This document shows, one piece after another, positions 13,028 to 25,118 of a DNA stretch of 64,000 nucleotides. A program made the translations under genes and the position numbers. The stretch covers positions 145,560-209,559 of the forward strand of contig ML133383.1 in assembly GCA_003864495.1 (NCBI GenBank), written 5' to 3'. Position 1 is the stretch's first letter; each line of letters begins with the position of its first letter. A model generated the notes under the pieces. The model was not told the DNA's origin. It was given only the letters and a program-made list of their open reading frames with translations, and made no database searches. This DNA comes from Nemopilema nomurai (taxonomy: Eukaryota; Cnidaria; Scyphozoa; Rhizostomeae; Rhizostomatidae).

Positions 13028-14519
13028 CTCGGGTCATCCTGGGCGCTGTCGAATTCTGCAGCAACATCAAGCCTTGAAACGAAGAAATTAAAACAGGATG
13101 ATTCACGGTGTGGAATATCCTTATCAAACCTGTTCCCTTAACGACCCTTTCGCCTTTGTTGTTACAGCCACGACCACATCATTCTGCATATGATGACATC
13201 AAAAATATTCTTTGATGACAACTGAGATGAAAACACAAGTCAGCCATGCATGCACGCTCTTTGTCTGACAAACAATTGCTGCTTATCAGGCGTCGCAACC
13301 ATTATTTTGCCACCCATTCACGTATTGCTCTAATAAATAAAGTATGGAACAAAGCAATTCAAATTACTTTTTCAATAGAGAGGATAAAGCGAAGATAGGG
13401 AACATGCAATGCTCCACTCTATTCACGCTTGAGAGCCAAGCCACCAATTCAAGCTGCACTTAGAGAAGAACGGTTTGACCCAGTTTTAGGTCATGGGAAC
13501 CTAGACTGCATCATGCAGTGCATGACCTGATGGAGACTTCACTCATTTCTATGAGAACACGAGCCTCAAAATTGGTCAAAACGGTTAAGAACAAATTAAG
13601 AACAAGTTGTGGCTGACCTCTGGTGTACTCTAATACTTGATTTCTAGAGACGTTTGTTGACATATCACTTTTTTATTTTCGTGTCATGGGTTTGCCATTC
13701 GGGGCTAGTAGGGGTATAAAGCCACCATAGAAATTTAAGAACAAATTAATAACAATCAAGACTGAGAATTTAAAAAAAAAATTAAGAACATTTAGCTTGA
13801 ACAAAATTTGACTGGTACTTATAAAAAAGTGTAGGTACGACCGAAAGACTCGTCGACAAGAATTCCCTACTATTCCTTCAATTTGGGGTAGTGGGGGCGT
13901 GCGCCTCTTGCCTCTATAAAACGGATACAGCGAAGGCAATAAGGAAAATTTCATAGTAAACTTATAATTTTAAGGAAATAAAATTTTATGGAAAATTCTA
14001 AAGACCTCTTTCCCTTTCTCAGAAGCGCCAAAAAGAAAATTCCTTTAAGCAAGCTTTCGGGGTTAGTCCTATTTCCTTGAAATTTCACAAGGAAACTTTG
14101 CAGTAGTACCTTAACATCGGAATTATGATAAACAGAGAAAGAAAATCTATGTGTGCATGGTCACCCTTTCGAAATTCTGCCCCTTGATCTTTTGCAGGCG
14201 CAACACCCCCAAACGAAAATATTTCAGGTCACCAAATAAACGCTGAGGCAAATAAAAGCTTGAACATTTTGTGACAAAAATGCCAAATTATGTCCCCACT
14301 GCAATCTAAAACTAAACGCTGTTTTATAGGGATACCCGCGAAAGAGGATAAAATTCTATCGATGATTATGACTGATATAATAAACCTATCAGAAGACAAC
14401 CTGTGACTCGGTCCAGACCCCTATAAAAACGCGTTCTTCTGTAGTACAGCGCCCTTCTGTATAACCATTGTATTTCTACCCAAATGTTTTAACAATACAA
14501 ACATGGCATAAACGCTTCT

Positions 14520-14915
14520 ATTATAAGAATATTGAGGCTCAAAATTGCCATAATTAAGAATAATTGACAAATAATACCAGGCTCAACTCTCATCAAGGGT
14601 AAAATTCCTCATTAATCTGAGTTTCTCCCAAAGTAAAAGAGTTGTCACGCGATTGAAAAAACGCTTTTGGAGAAGGATTGTACTCTTGTCATTTGATTTT
14701 GTATTTTAATATCAAATTTGTTGTTCTGTTTGTTCTTGTTGAAATTAATGATGAAGCAACATATACAAAAGATTTAATAACACTATTCTTTGATCCTAAG
14801 GCAAATTTACACCTTGCGTTGGGCAAGAATAATTTAAGACAAAGTTGTTTAACAATAATCTTAGGCACAAAATCGAAGAATTTCTGAGAATATTGAGGCT
14901 CGGCAAAAGAATTAA
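14520..14915 (+). repeat. Dispersed repeat, copy A
   Basis: About 390 bp that matches 53670-54065 in inverted orientation, at roughly three quarters identity by eye. Shared blocks include CTGTTTGTTCTTGTTGAAAT and TTGGGCAAGAATAA. No terminal repeats or coding capacity recognised; possibly a SINE or MITE family, class unknown. Confidence 0.75.
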
Positions 14916-15570
14916 AAAGTGTGTATAAATTCTTAAAAAGTGTGTATACTGCTTTATCGCCTCGCATGTTATACTTCTTGCCAAAGTGAAAAAACTGTTT
15001 TAACTTATATTTGTACTTGCAGAACCAAGTAATATTAAAGATAATCCGGATCACTGTTTTTTTAAAAATCTGGTTCCAGTCCTATTCGTTTCCGAAATCC
15101 GGTCAGTTGAGAAAGCAATCTTTCATGTAGTGGAAGCAAGATACAAAAGAGTAATTACAAAAAACAGCAGGATTAAAGAAATCCGTGCAGTGATAAAAAG
15201 TGGATTTTCCAGAACTAGAAAAGATCACCGACAAAACAAGCAGCTGGGATTAGATCTGAATTGAAAGGAAAACCAAAATGCCTGTCTTTATAACCAGAAA
15301 GATTTGGGTGGTAGCAATTTATCACTTTAGATCAGTTTTTCAAGTCAATCTTCCCAACTTTGGGCTTAAATTTGCCTTGTCAATTGCCTCAATAATATTT
15401 TTTAGCTTACTACTCAAATTACACCTGTTTTGCCATTTTTGAATAAATTCTTAAGTTACAAAGTAATTACTATGGTAACAGTATAATTACAGAGGCTGAT
15501 TACAAAATGTAAACTAAACTTGATATCTAATCGCCTTACTTTTCTATTAGCAAAGAAATTTCTAATACAA

Positions 15571-15624
15571 GCATCATCATCAAATCATCAAATCACCAAA
15601 TCATCAAATCATCAAATCATCAAA
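15571..15624. repeat. 8-bp tandem repeat (AAATCATC)n
   Basis: About six near-perfect units of AAATCATC, one with an ACC variant. Confidence 0.9.
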
Positions 15625-17010
15625 AGAGTACAAACACAATCAGTGGTCGAGAAAGTTATTCATTTGGCCAGTTTATAAGCATTTTGGCGGCTAATGATGG
15701 TGGCTGCTGGACATTACTGGATCCCCTCATGGAATTTCTCGAAATCCTGATCCTATACACTCCTATTAAGAAAGAGTGCTCTTAACATGGCTGTTGTGTA
15801 AAGCCCAACATGGGGGGGGGGGGGGTGGATGGTTGTGGGTTGCTAATAATAATGGTGGATAAAAATTCAATCAAAATTAATTCAATGTTGACAAAAATTT
15901 TTTCCAAACATTTTTCCATTACCTAGTGGTATGATACAAGAAAAGCTCTTTAACTATAGATTATAACCCAGCTTTAACAAAATGAGCTCTTGTCCTATAA
16001 CAGAATATTTCAAGGTTGTACTTTTGGTTAGGAAGAAAATGACTCTTAAATCACACAACTTCATGCAGAGCCAGGAGTCTGTAGGATAGAAGACACTTTG
16101 CCCAAGATAAAGTAAACCTTCTATGTACTTTAGTAAGCTAGTAGTAATAAGCTATTCATAACTAGAAATCTACAAGCTATAGGTTTGAATTAAAACTTTA
16201 AGAATATCTACATCTTTAATACTTTCTTCACTGTACACAAGGCTTTGAAAAACTGTAAATAAGCTAAAAATAATAGAAAAAATGGTAACCTTCACCTGAA
16301 TGCTACATAACATATGATGAGGCCAGTTTGTGTTGTTTCAACACAAAGAAATTCACCAAGGTTTAACCTCCAGTAGCAAATTTGTTGAAACAATATATCT
16401 AGCTTAATACTCTCTGCATTCACACACTGTATAAATTCAAGTTTACATTTATCCTTGCTTTTGTTTCATAACAAACTATAACAAACAAAATAAACCTGAT
16501 GGATTCATATGGATGGCATCAAAAACAAATCTAACAAAAGAAAACAGATAGAAAAGTCTATAAAAAAAATTTGGTTTTAACAAACTAAAACTAACTTCGC
16601 ATTAAGATTTGTCTTAAATGTTATGTCTCTTAAACTGTCTTCATTATTGGGCTCAAAACAACATAAAATGTTCTTAAGCCGGCAAATAATGTCTAGGTAG
16701 CCTTTGCAACTGACAAATTTGTTTAAACATGATCTTCAGCAAATTCAGCATTTTGTGCATAGACTACACTTCTTGTAATTCCTAGAGCCTAAGTAAGTAT
16801 TCCATTATTTCCTCATGTTGCTTGTACAAGAAGATTTTATTTACATTGGAGAGGCATAATTAAAAGGTCACTATAACCCAAATAACATTCTGTTGAATTT
16901 TCACAATTATCTTTCATCCATTTAGAGCACTCCTTTTATTCTCTGATAGCTACACATCCATTTCATCTGCTTTGGAAAAACTGAAGTTTACGAATCATTA
17001 TTGCAGAAAA

Positions 17011-18074
17011 TTAAAATTCCTTTGAATCATGATTTCTGTCTTCCCTTTCCATTTGTGGTGTAACTGGGTGAATTGGCGAATCTGGAGATGAAGATATGGA
17101 CGTGAAAGTTACAAAAGTGGGCGGCTGTTCATTTTGGTCTGACCTTTGCCAACTGTGAATATTGCTCTGTGATTTTATCCTTTTTTGCTGCACTTGTTGT
17201 TGGATTGCAATTTGTTTTCGTTTAGTAGCACAAAGGCACTGCTGTATCTGCAGTTTCAAGTCCTCTTTTAAAAGTTCGTCAGTAACAGTCATTAATGTCC
17301 TGCCGATATGCTCAGCAAAAATCATGTCTTCGTGCACTTCTGCTTGGACCCCAACCGGCCGTAGCCTGGAAATTTCTTTTCCAGATGAGTCAAATTCAAC
17401 AAAATCTCGTGCTGATCTCGAAGACATAGCTATGGCAGTCGAATCATTAAAGTGACCAGTAGGTAGGTGTGGGGGCGAATGAAGCCTTGTCTGAGGCACA
17501 TCTTGTTTACTTCTGTCGCCGAGCTTAGGCCGTTTCCCCTGTTTTGCAACTGCCTCGGCTGCTTCTCGATGGGACTCAGATTTACGTTCATTCTCCAAAC
17601 ATTCCACAGAACAGTCGTCGTGTTCCCGTAGGACTCGTAGTTCGCATCTTCTGATCTCGCAACAACATCGCACATCGCAACCGTTTCGTCTGACTTGAGT
17701 GTCGCTCTTTTCTGGTTCATGTGCTCCTCCAAAAACAATAGCGAGTCAAAATAGGCCCATCTGGATTGCCCTTTAGTTGCCCCGACAGGTATTCCACCAT
17801 CGTACAGCCTTTTAACTTCACGACCGAAATAACTGCGTAAGTTTTCCATTTTCCGTATTATGTCAACTAAATGAATCTTACCAAGAGCTTCGTGGATGTC
17901 GTTCATTGCAACGGATCTTTTCTCCCGTTTATAATAGTCCGTGTGTCTGGTGTTGTAAAGAACTTCGTGGTTCGACCAGACTTTGATAAGAAGCGAAATT
18001 TCTTCCGCAGTCCAGACTCTGGCTCGATTTGGAGTGGCTTTGCGGGTCTCCTGTATTTCTTTTTCGTAATCCAT
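17011..18074 (-). CDS. MADF-domain (Myb/SANT-like) DNA-binding protein, split over two frames
   Basis: Probable sequence-specific nuclear DNA-binding protein. The first reading frame starts at the ATG at 18074 and encodes a MADF domain at residues ~22-117: WTAEEISLLIKVWSNHEVLY, KMENLRSYFGREVKRL and WAYFDSLLFLEEH fit the three-helix pattern with its conserved Trp, Leu-Arg and Phe-Leu positions. From about 17.67 kb coding character moves to another frame, which ends at the TAA at 17011. That frame encodes a BESS-like segment, FAEHIGRTLMTVTDELLKED then LKLQIQQCL, typical of the C-terminus of MADF proteins. The link is either a frameshift or a very short intron: a 44-nt GT-AG segment at about 17652-17695 would join the frames. 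MADF genes are often mobile-element derived, but no TIRs were found here. Confidence 0.8.
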
Positions 18075-18954
18075 CTTACCCTTTCAACCTGGAATAAACT
18101 TGTGCGAAGAGAAAATAAGTTCTTTTCGGCGGTTTTCCCAAGTCGTGTCGCACGATATGGAAGACTTGCCTAACAAATCTCAGATGTCGCCGCAGACTGA
18201 CAACTTTGATAACAATAAGCAATTTCCGGTTGTGCGCGTGATGTCTGAAGACGCGTTCGAGCTCCGACAAACTTACGCCAAATAACGTAAATATCCCGTC
18301 GAAAATCGTAAAGAAAGCAGTAATGCTATGGGGCTACCGATTTGTATTAAAATGGGGGTGGTAGCAAAATGAGAATAATGTATTTTCTTTCTATTTCTTT
18401 CTACATGGCCTTTCCAAAAATATTTTGCTCCATAAAAAAGCCCCGCCTCCCCGGTTTCACCAGCCATGTGCTACTTTTTGGACCACGTGGAAAAGAAGAG
18501 AATGAGGTGGAACTTGGATTATACAATCTACAAGTCCTCAACAGGCCTTAAATTAGTGAAACGATTATGGCCCTGCTACAAAACAAGTGTTCCCTAGAAA
18601 TATTGAATTAACAAATCACAATTTGAGGCCATTGTTTGAGGAAAAATTCTAGTTTCTAGAGGTGCCTTTGTCACCTTACGTGATTAGGTCAGTTCAGGTC
18701 GCAAAAAGTAGACGAAAAAACCTCCAATGTCATGCTTTGCTCGACTTGCTGTACTTCACACTTTTCGGCCTAATTTTTCTCGAAAAAAATCTGCTGCTAA
18801 AAAGGCGAGACATTTGCAAGCTTTAATGGGTACTCAGGCCAGGATATGCCATTGGCAATGGTCTACAAATTACAATATTGGGAGCAACAAAAATGACTTG
18901 ATGGGATTTATGACACACCAAACGGTAGCAGAGCACCGCATCGCCTGTACATAA
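18075..18954. other. Upstream flank of the MADF gene
   Basis: No recognisable gene. Small ORFs on both strands lack domains. The promoter of the minus-strand MADF gene should be here, but no clear TATA box is visible. Confidence 0.5.
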
Positions 18955-19290
18955 GAGAAAAGGAGAAGGGTCAAAAAGAGGGGCAGAATGAGAAGAAGGA
19001 GACGAAGGGGAGAGGGGCAACGAGGAACAGTGGATGGGCGAGAAAAGGAAGAAGTGGAGAAAAGGTGCGGAGGGGAAGAAGGAGAAAAGAAGGATAAGAA
19101 GTAGGGGATGAATAAAGATAGGAATTGAAGGGAGACGATAAAGACGAGAAGATGAGAAAGAGAGAAGAGAGACGAAGAGAAAGTGAGCAAAGAGGGTAAG
19201 GAGGCAGACATAAAGAAGTAAAGTAGAGTAGAGAAGAGCAGTGTAGAAAGTGTAGAGAAAAGTAGAATAGGGTAGAGTTGTGGGAAAAGA
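18955..19290. repeat. Long purine-rich (GA/GGA) low-complexity tract
   Basis: The plus strand is almost entirely A and G over more than 300 bases, with AGAAG, GGAGA and AAGGAG motifs. The ORFs it creates on the minus strand are Ser/Leu/Phe strings and are compositional artefacts. Confidence 0.9.
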
Positions 19291-20372
19291 GAGGGATGTG
19301 TGCATATGTACGATTTTGCAAACTTTTTCTTATAATGCAGTATTGGTCTTAATTAGCTGTCGCATTTGTGGCGCTAGAATACCCAAGATTCCATGCGATT
19401 GGGGCAAATGCAAAAATAACAGACATTCTGAGTCATGCCTTATTCAGGTGTGAGCTGGGCATGGCCTGGCGAAAATAAACATATATTTTGATGGGACTAA
19501 TTTAACTTTAGTTTATTCCTTGGGCTTGGTTTGTCCCGATACGTCTCCAAGTTTGAAACTGGCAATCTCAGAAAACTGTCCTTACAAAAAGATTGTAACA
19601 CGAAATAATGTTAAAAACGTGATTGGCAAGAGGCTCTGAAAAACAGGTTTTCGAATTGAGTATAATCACATGTTGAAATCACATGTTACCAGCTTGGCCC
19701 CGATTTCATCTTTCAAGAGCCTCCTTTTCGTTCTCGAGCCGTATCCTATTTTATATTCCAACAATTTTATGAAGCTACCGACAAGTTAAGACAGAAAAGC
19801 GATTGTCTATTGCAATCTTTCATATTAGGAGATAAACGAACATCAATTATTAATTTCCATTAACACAGGAGCGATAAAACTGGAATACTTTTAAACTGGA
19901 ATACGTCGATGCAATTAAACCGAAATTTCTTTAAAAACAAAGGTAATTGTCATCATTTTTCGATTTTTCAGGCATTTAATTTTTCTTTGATTATTTCATC
20001 TTATTTCACTTCCTTTGATTTGCCTTAGTTTAACTTGGCACTTCTTTAAATGGATGGATTTAACATCTATCATCCATCGAACAAAATATTGAATGTGATT
20101 CAGTTCAGCTATTTTCCAATCCATCAGTCTGTCATGTTCCACGTTTTCCAAAATTAATCTACTTCTAACCTGCATTACAATCATCTCAGATTCAATGAAA
20201 ACAGGACCACTAAGCTTTTAATGAAGTAAAATTAGCAGAGGAGCGTGTCATACAACCCTGTTTGAATCAACCTGAAGGAAATGAAAAAATGTCCTCAAAT
20301 GACTTAAAGAAACAAGAAATACTGTTCTAGATGGATTAGCTGAAGCTATGAAAAAAAATAATTTGCTCCTTT

Positions 20373-20727
20373 TGTAACGGTTGGCTTTAGTGTGTGATAT
20401 GTTTTGTAATATCTCAGTTGCGTGTTATAGTCACATGTGCTGTTGAGTCCTGTTGTGTCAGTTAACGCCTTTCTAATGGCAATGTGTTTGTCTGTCAACA
20501 TGTATTGTGCCTTTTGTATTGTGATCTTAATTACCTTCCGTTCATGTTATGTGTGTGCGTTGTTCACTTTAGCGTTAGTCTTGCTGTTGAACGAATAAAG
20601 ACAACATCAGAATAGAGTCTCTCTCGTGTTCTACTTATTCGGGGCTTAGGCCCATTGGCCTAGCCCCATCGCGTCGAACTGTCTCTTCACCATCATAAGA
20701 AGAACCCGACTAACATTAAACGTTACA
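20373..20727 (+). mobile_element. Solo LTR of an LTR retrotransposon
   Basis: A 355-bp unit beginning TGTAACG and ending CGTTACA, the standard TG...CA ends with a 7-bp inverted repeat. It is flanked by CTTT on both sides (20369-20372 and 20728-20731), a 4-bp target duplication. An AATAAA signal at 20594-20599 followed by T-rich sequence fits an R/U5 boundary and sets the orientation. No internal retrotransposon ORF adjoins it, so it looks like the product of LTR-LTR recombination. Ty3/Gypsy-type is likely from the duplication length, but unproven. Confidence 0.85.
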
Positions 20728-23700
20728 CTTTCTGGCAAGACCTTGACAACTAAAAGAGATCGTGAAATACACTACAGAACAAACAAGACGATGTTTTGAA
20801 ATATTAGAAAAATATTCAAATCTTGAGTTCACTACCCTGAGAAAGTACCACTCTATAGAGATCTAAAGGTCCAACCATAGTTAATAAAAGGATTCCTTTT
20901 GTCAACTATGATCCAACCCAATTAGAACTTTGACCATAACTTTGAAGATAATCATCGACAATTTAAAGGGCCTATTAAGACGTTGGAGGTAGATGGACAG
21001 GATTATACAAACCGAAAACCTCTACACCTGCTTACGAGTAAATCGTTTGGAACAGATCCGCGTTTTCAGTGGAGTGAAATTGACACAAGGCGATGTTGAA
21101 AAACACAGCAAATTGGTCAGATGGTAAGGCAAAAGAGAAACCATGGTCAGAATTGCGCTGCTCTATTTTAATTTTGAAGTCCTTGTAAGTGAGCTCAAGC
21201 AAGGAGCAGAGAATAAATTGAAATGCTTGGAGCATAATCCGTTTCTAATTCCGCTATTCCGTAAGCTGATTTGAGCCTCATTTCCAGATAACAACACTAT
21301 TTGGTGTTAGTTTGTTGTTAAGAAGGTAATCTTGTCTTTACGAATGAGAGTGACAGGGGGGTCAAAAGGTTACGACTAGGTTAACAACTAGCTATAGCAG
21401 AAATCCATTTGCGCCTTTTGCAACGTTCCTCAAACTGGCATGCTATTGGAGAATGGCACACCAAGGTAGACCATAATTACAGACCCTCCCCTCGTTACAA
21501 CGGATAATGCAAAACAGCCATATAGAATTTAGGGGAGAACATAACAAATCACAGCCATGGCAAAGCCGGTCACACGTGTCAAATCTATATGTCAAAGGTT
21601 AATTATTTAGGTCAAAGGTCTAAGATTTAACATCCCTTTAAAATGGGCTTCTCTGAAACAAAAACCTTGGTGATAAGGCTCTCTATAAAGATGACATGGA
21701 CATATTCATCGAAGTCAAATGAAGAAAAAATGGGGCTTGTGAATGGTGACTTTTAACAGCTTGCGCCCCTATAGATGAAGAAAAGACCCCGGAGAGAGCC
21801 AAAAACAAGGGACAGTCGTATGTTGGTTTGATCTGTTGCAAATCATACCCTTAAAACACGGAAAAAACAAACAACTTCAGATTATGTATGCGAACATGCT
21901 CAACAACATCAACAATCAAGCAGAGCTTGCCATTGTCTGCTAGTTGTAGTGTCAAATGCACAAAAAGGACTATTTGCATAGGAGGTAGTTTTGGTATATT
22001 TTACTGGGCTTCAGTTTAAACTGTTCTAAAGTCTGTCGAGATAAACAGGAACCTTTTCTGTACAAAAAAGAGATCAAAAAGGCCAAAATGTGTAATTTGC
22101 TTCCATTATTTATGCTCCACAGACCCTCTAAAATGTCTGGGGTGATCCTTACCACTCCGGTAGCGTTTATAATTCAACTTCCGGGCACAGACAAAAAGAC
22201 TGGGGCTTAGGCGGACATGTTTTGACGTCATCATGCCTGACCACAAAGCCCATTGGTTGACACTCATCTAATCACAAATTTGACTAAATAAAACATAATA
22301 AAAATCCACATTCGGTTTTTATCAAAGTCACTGAAAAATCATAATCCAGTGTCCGTTTTCCAAGTTATTGATGTTTTATATAGAATAAAATACAAAATAA
22401 AATACAAAATAAAATACAAAACAAAACAAAGTATACGATAGCCTGTCAGTGCCCTCACGTGGTACCAAATCTTTGTGGAGTGCGATGACAAGAATTGTAA
22501 AAAGATCAAGATCGTGTCATTGTACTCGAATTGAGAATCAAACCACAGACGAAAATGGGGGTAAGCTCTCGTAACTCGCCTTGTGCCTAAATACCATTGC
22601 AATAAAACACTAATTATAAACAATTGATTCGGCCTTCTCCACTCAAGGCCTTCTAGTTGCATATCGGATTTCACACAAGTACAAAAACCATCAATAAATA
22701 GAAGCACATAGTTGCGAATTGTAGTTACCGTTGGAGGATGCCCAGGCCATGGCTTGGATAAACACACGCCGTTGAATATCAGCTTTCCAGGAACGGAACC
22801 CTTCACTACAATATAAGAGTGAGTCTTGGTTGTCTGCAGAACGGAACAATAAGGCGTCTGATTATGCTTAAAGCGGACAGGAAACAGTAAGCAATGATGT
22901 TCTGTTCGATCTAAACCGCATGTCGATCACAACCCATTGATCCGTGAGGTCGCGGTGAACTTGTATTTCGCAGCATGTAGGTGCAGCGTCTACGGTGACT
23001 GCGCTCCTGAGTCGATCCAAAGACACTTATTAAGATTCCAGACAATTGTTTTCAGCATCTTGCAATTAGCGATCAAAACAGCTGCAGACAGTGCTGCCGA
23101 GTGGACGGACGTTGCATTCTTTAGGCCAAGAATCGAGTCGACTCAGGCTGGCTTAGACCTTGCTAAGCCGAGTCTTATCTTCCACAAACCTCTGAACCTT
23201 CCTGCAATATCGAGTAAGGCGTTTATACTCTTTCTCCTGCGCGAGCTACTATGTTTAAGGCATTGGTGTAGAAAGGGGATGGGGGCGTCGGTCGCTTGGA
23301 CAAAAAGGGTTGTTAGTTTTTACAGAGCACGTATCCTTACCACTTCTGGGAAGAACGCTTATTTCAAGCCAGCAGCAACAGCAATATTGTTGGGCTTCAT
23401 AAAATTCTGCTATTTATTAACAAAATAATTGCGAAAAAAGAACAGAAACTGAAGGAAATTTCTGCATATAAAAACGATTTATTAATCGATTTTGAGGAAA
23501 AAATTTAGTTTGTTTACCAGCCTCAAAAGGAAGTAACTTAAATTGGATATGTATGGGAAAGCTTAAAATTCAGAGAAATTTTAAACATAACAAAGGTGAT
23601 TTTATTGAGCTACAGTAAGTTAAATAAAACTGTTATATCTGCTCAAAGCATTGAGATTCTTAATATAAAATGGTGATGTTTTCACTTCCTAGATGTTATG

Positions 23701-24611
23701 ATGATAAACAAAACTTGTATGCAGGTCTCTAAAATGTCGTATCCTGTAAATGATTAATGCATAATAAATAACCAACATTAAATTGGTTGATCCGAAAAGA
23801 GAACTCTATCAATAAAAATATTCAACCAGGGCCTACATGGCAATCTAATTCAAACTTCGCATTCATGAAATTATCTATATCAATGGAAAAATTATACGAA
23901 AAGCATAACTCATATTTCATTCAACAGGATTTTCTAGTGCAAAGACTGAGTGCAAAGAAGAACTTGTTTTCGAAGAGTTCACAGATAACTTTGAAACACC
24001 TAGTGTCTTGATAACTCATTTAGGTACTGATAAATTTAAAAGTTTTGATGGAAGTATTATAGGGTGAAAATTGTAAAATTTGGGAGACGCGTCTAAAAGT
24101 CAATTAATAATTCTTTTGAGGTTTTACAACACTTATTTGGCATGGTTAACATGTTATCAGAGGTGGGTTTCAGAGGTGAGGTCAAACAAAACTTTTCAAG
24201 CGTCTAATCAACTTGTGGAACTTTAGTTTGACATGCAATTAAATTGCTATTTTTACCAAGGAAAGCCAGTTTTAGCCTGATATGCCTGTGAAAATTTTAG
24301 TCAAAATCCAAACGTACCATAATGGGCCCAAATCCTGTAACTTGGCGTTGCACGAAAAGAGCTAATGGAGGCTAGAGATACTGATTTCATGAGAATTCAA
24401 ACTCAAAACAAACCTTTGTCACAAAACAAGGCACATGTAGCGCAGTCAGGACGCCCCAATTATTCACTCCAACCGCATGAACATTCCCGCCATTTTGATC
24501 TCTTCAAGCTGGTTGAAATCGAGACTATTCGCCCCGCTCACATTTACGCAAAAGTAGCGAGAGCAGATCTTTAAACATTTAATTAGAAAAAGAAAGGAAG
24601 TTTGAACTCCT
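20728..24611. other. Gene-poor stretch
   Basis: No recognisable gene apart from one unassigned ORF at 22937-23428. A short repeat based on AAATAAAATAC occurs near 22380-22425. Much of the rest is AT-rich and featureless. Confidence 0.5.
22937..23428 (+). CDS. Unassigned ORF, possible gene fragment
   Basis: An open frame of 163 codons with no ATG at its start, in a patch visibly richer in G and C than its surroundings. The product is hydrophobic in parts (SSKAFILFLLRELLCLRHW; AATAILLGFIKFCYLLTK near the end) and matches no family I know. The minus strand also has two open stretches here, interrupted by stops. It could be an exon, a decayed gene or chance. Included because of its length and composition only. 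Confidence 0.2.
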   Translation: MIREVAVNLYFAACRCSVYGDCAPESIQRHLLRFQTIVFSILQLAIKTAADSAAEWTDVAFFRPRIESTQAGLDLAKPSLIFHKPLNLPAISSKAFILFLLRELLCLRHWCRKGMGASVAWTKRVVSFYRARILTTSGKNAYFKPAATAILLGFIKFCYLLTK

Positions 24612-24740
24612 GCTTGGTGAGAGGGAGCTTCAAGTATTGAATTGGCAGAAGGGGGAATGTCAACTCTGTTTTGGTCAGAAGGGGGCTTTGAACATTGTTT
24701 GCCTAGAAGAGGGCATCAAATATTGGTTTTGTGAAAGGTG
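24612..24740 (+). repeat. Degenerate 29-bp tandem repeat
   Basis: About four diverged units centred on TGGTCAGAAGGGGG followed by an AT-rich half ending GTTT; three units are 29 bases and one is slightly longer. It lies about 400 bp before the 16-bp minisatellite. Confidence 0.65.
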
Positions 24741-25118
24741 GACCATAAACAACACCACAGAAAAAATCTTATTCGAAAAATGAGATATTTGCACATAATA
24801 TAATAGATCGAGCATTGTAAGGCCTAGCTATCGACGTGTGCATAGCAGTCACTTAGGCATGTCGAATACAACTGGCTTTTCGACGAAATAAATTTCAATT
24901 TTATCTTGTGCTCTGTAATGAGAAACTTTCCACGAGAAATGAGATACTTGCAAAAGTCTACTACACAATGTACGCGAAGATTGAAACTATGGCATCTACA
25001 CACAACAACGAACTTAACGAAAATACACAAAATGAAAACGATTAAAACACAAAAAAGACGAATGCTGGTAAGCAACGAAGCATGGTGAACGCATTTTCAT
25101 AAACCGGAGTGATATTGA

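Larger units (their letters stand above)
13028..17010. other. Intergenic region between the RASEF-like and MADF genes
   Basis: AT-rich, with no convincing coding exon on either strand. The part next to 13027 should hold the 5' UTR and promoter of the RASEF-like gene; no TATA box is evident. It contains a dispersed repeat copy (14520-14915), an 8-bp simple repeat (15571-15624) and a poly-G tract near 15811. Confidence 0.6.

Noticed and set aside
18823..19321. Overlapping minus-strand ORFs of 113-160 codons
   Set aside because: Products are Ser/Leu/Phe/Pro strings from the purine tract; compositional artefact.
22339..22806. 155-codon minus-strand ORF
   Set aside because: The end is made of a simple AAATAAAATAC repeat (FILYFILYFILY); no family resemblance and no gene context.
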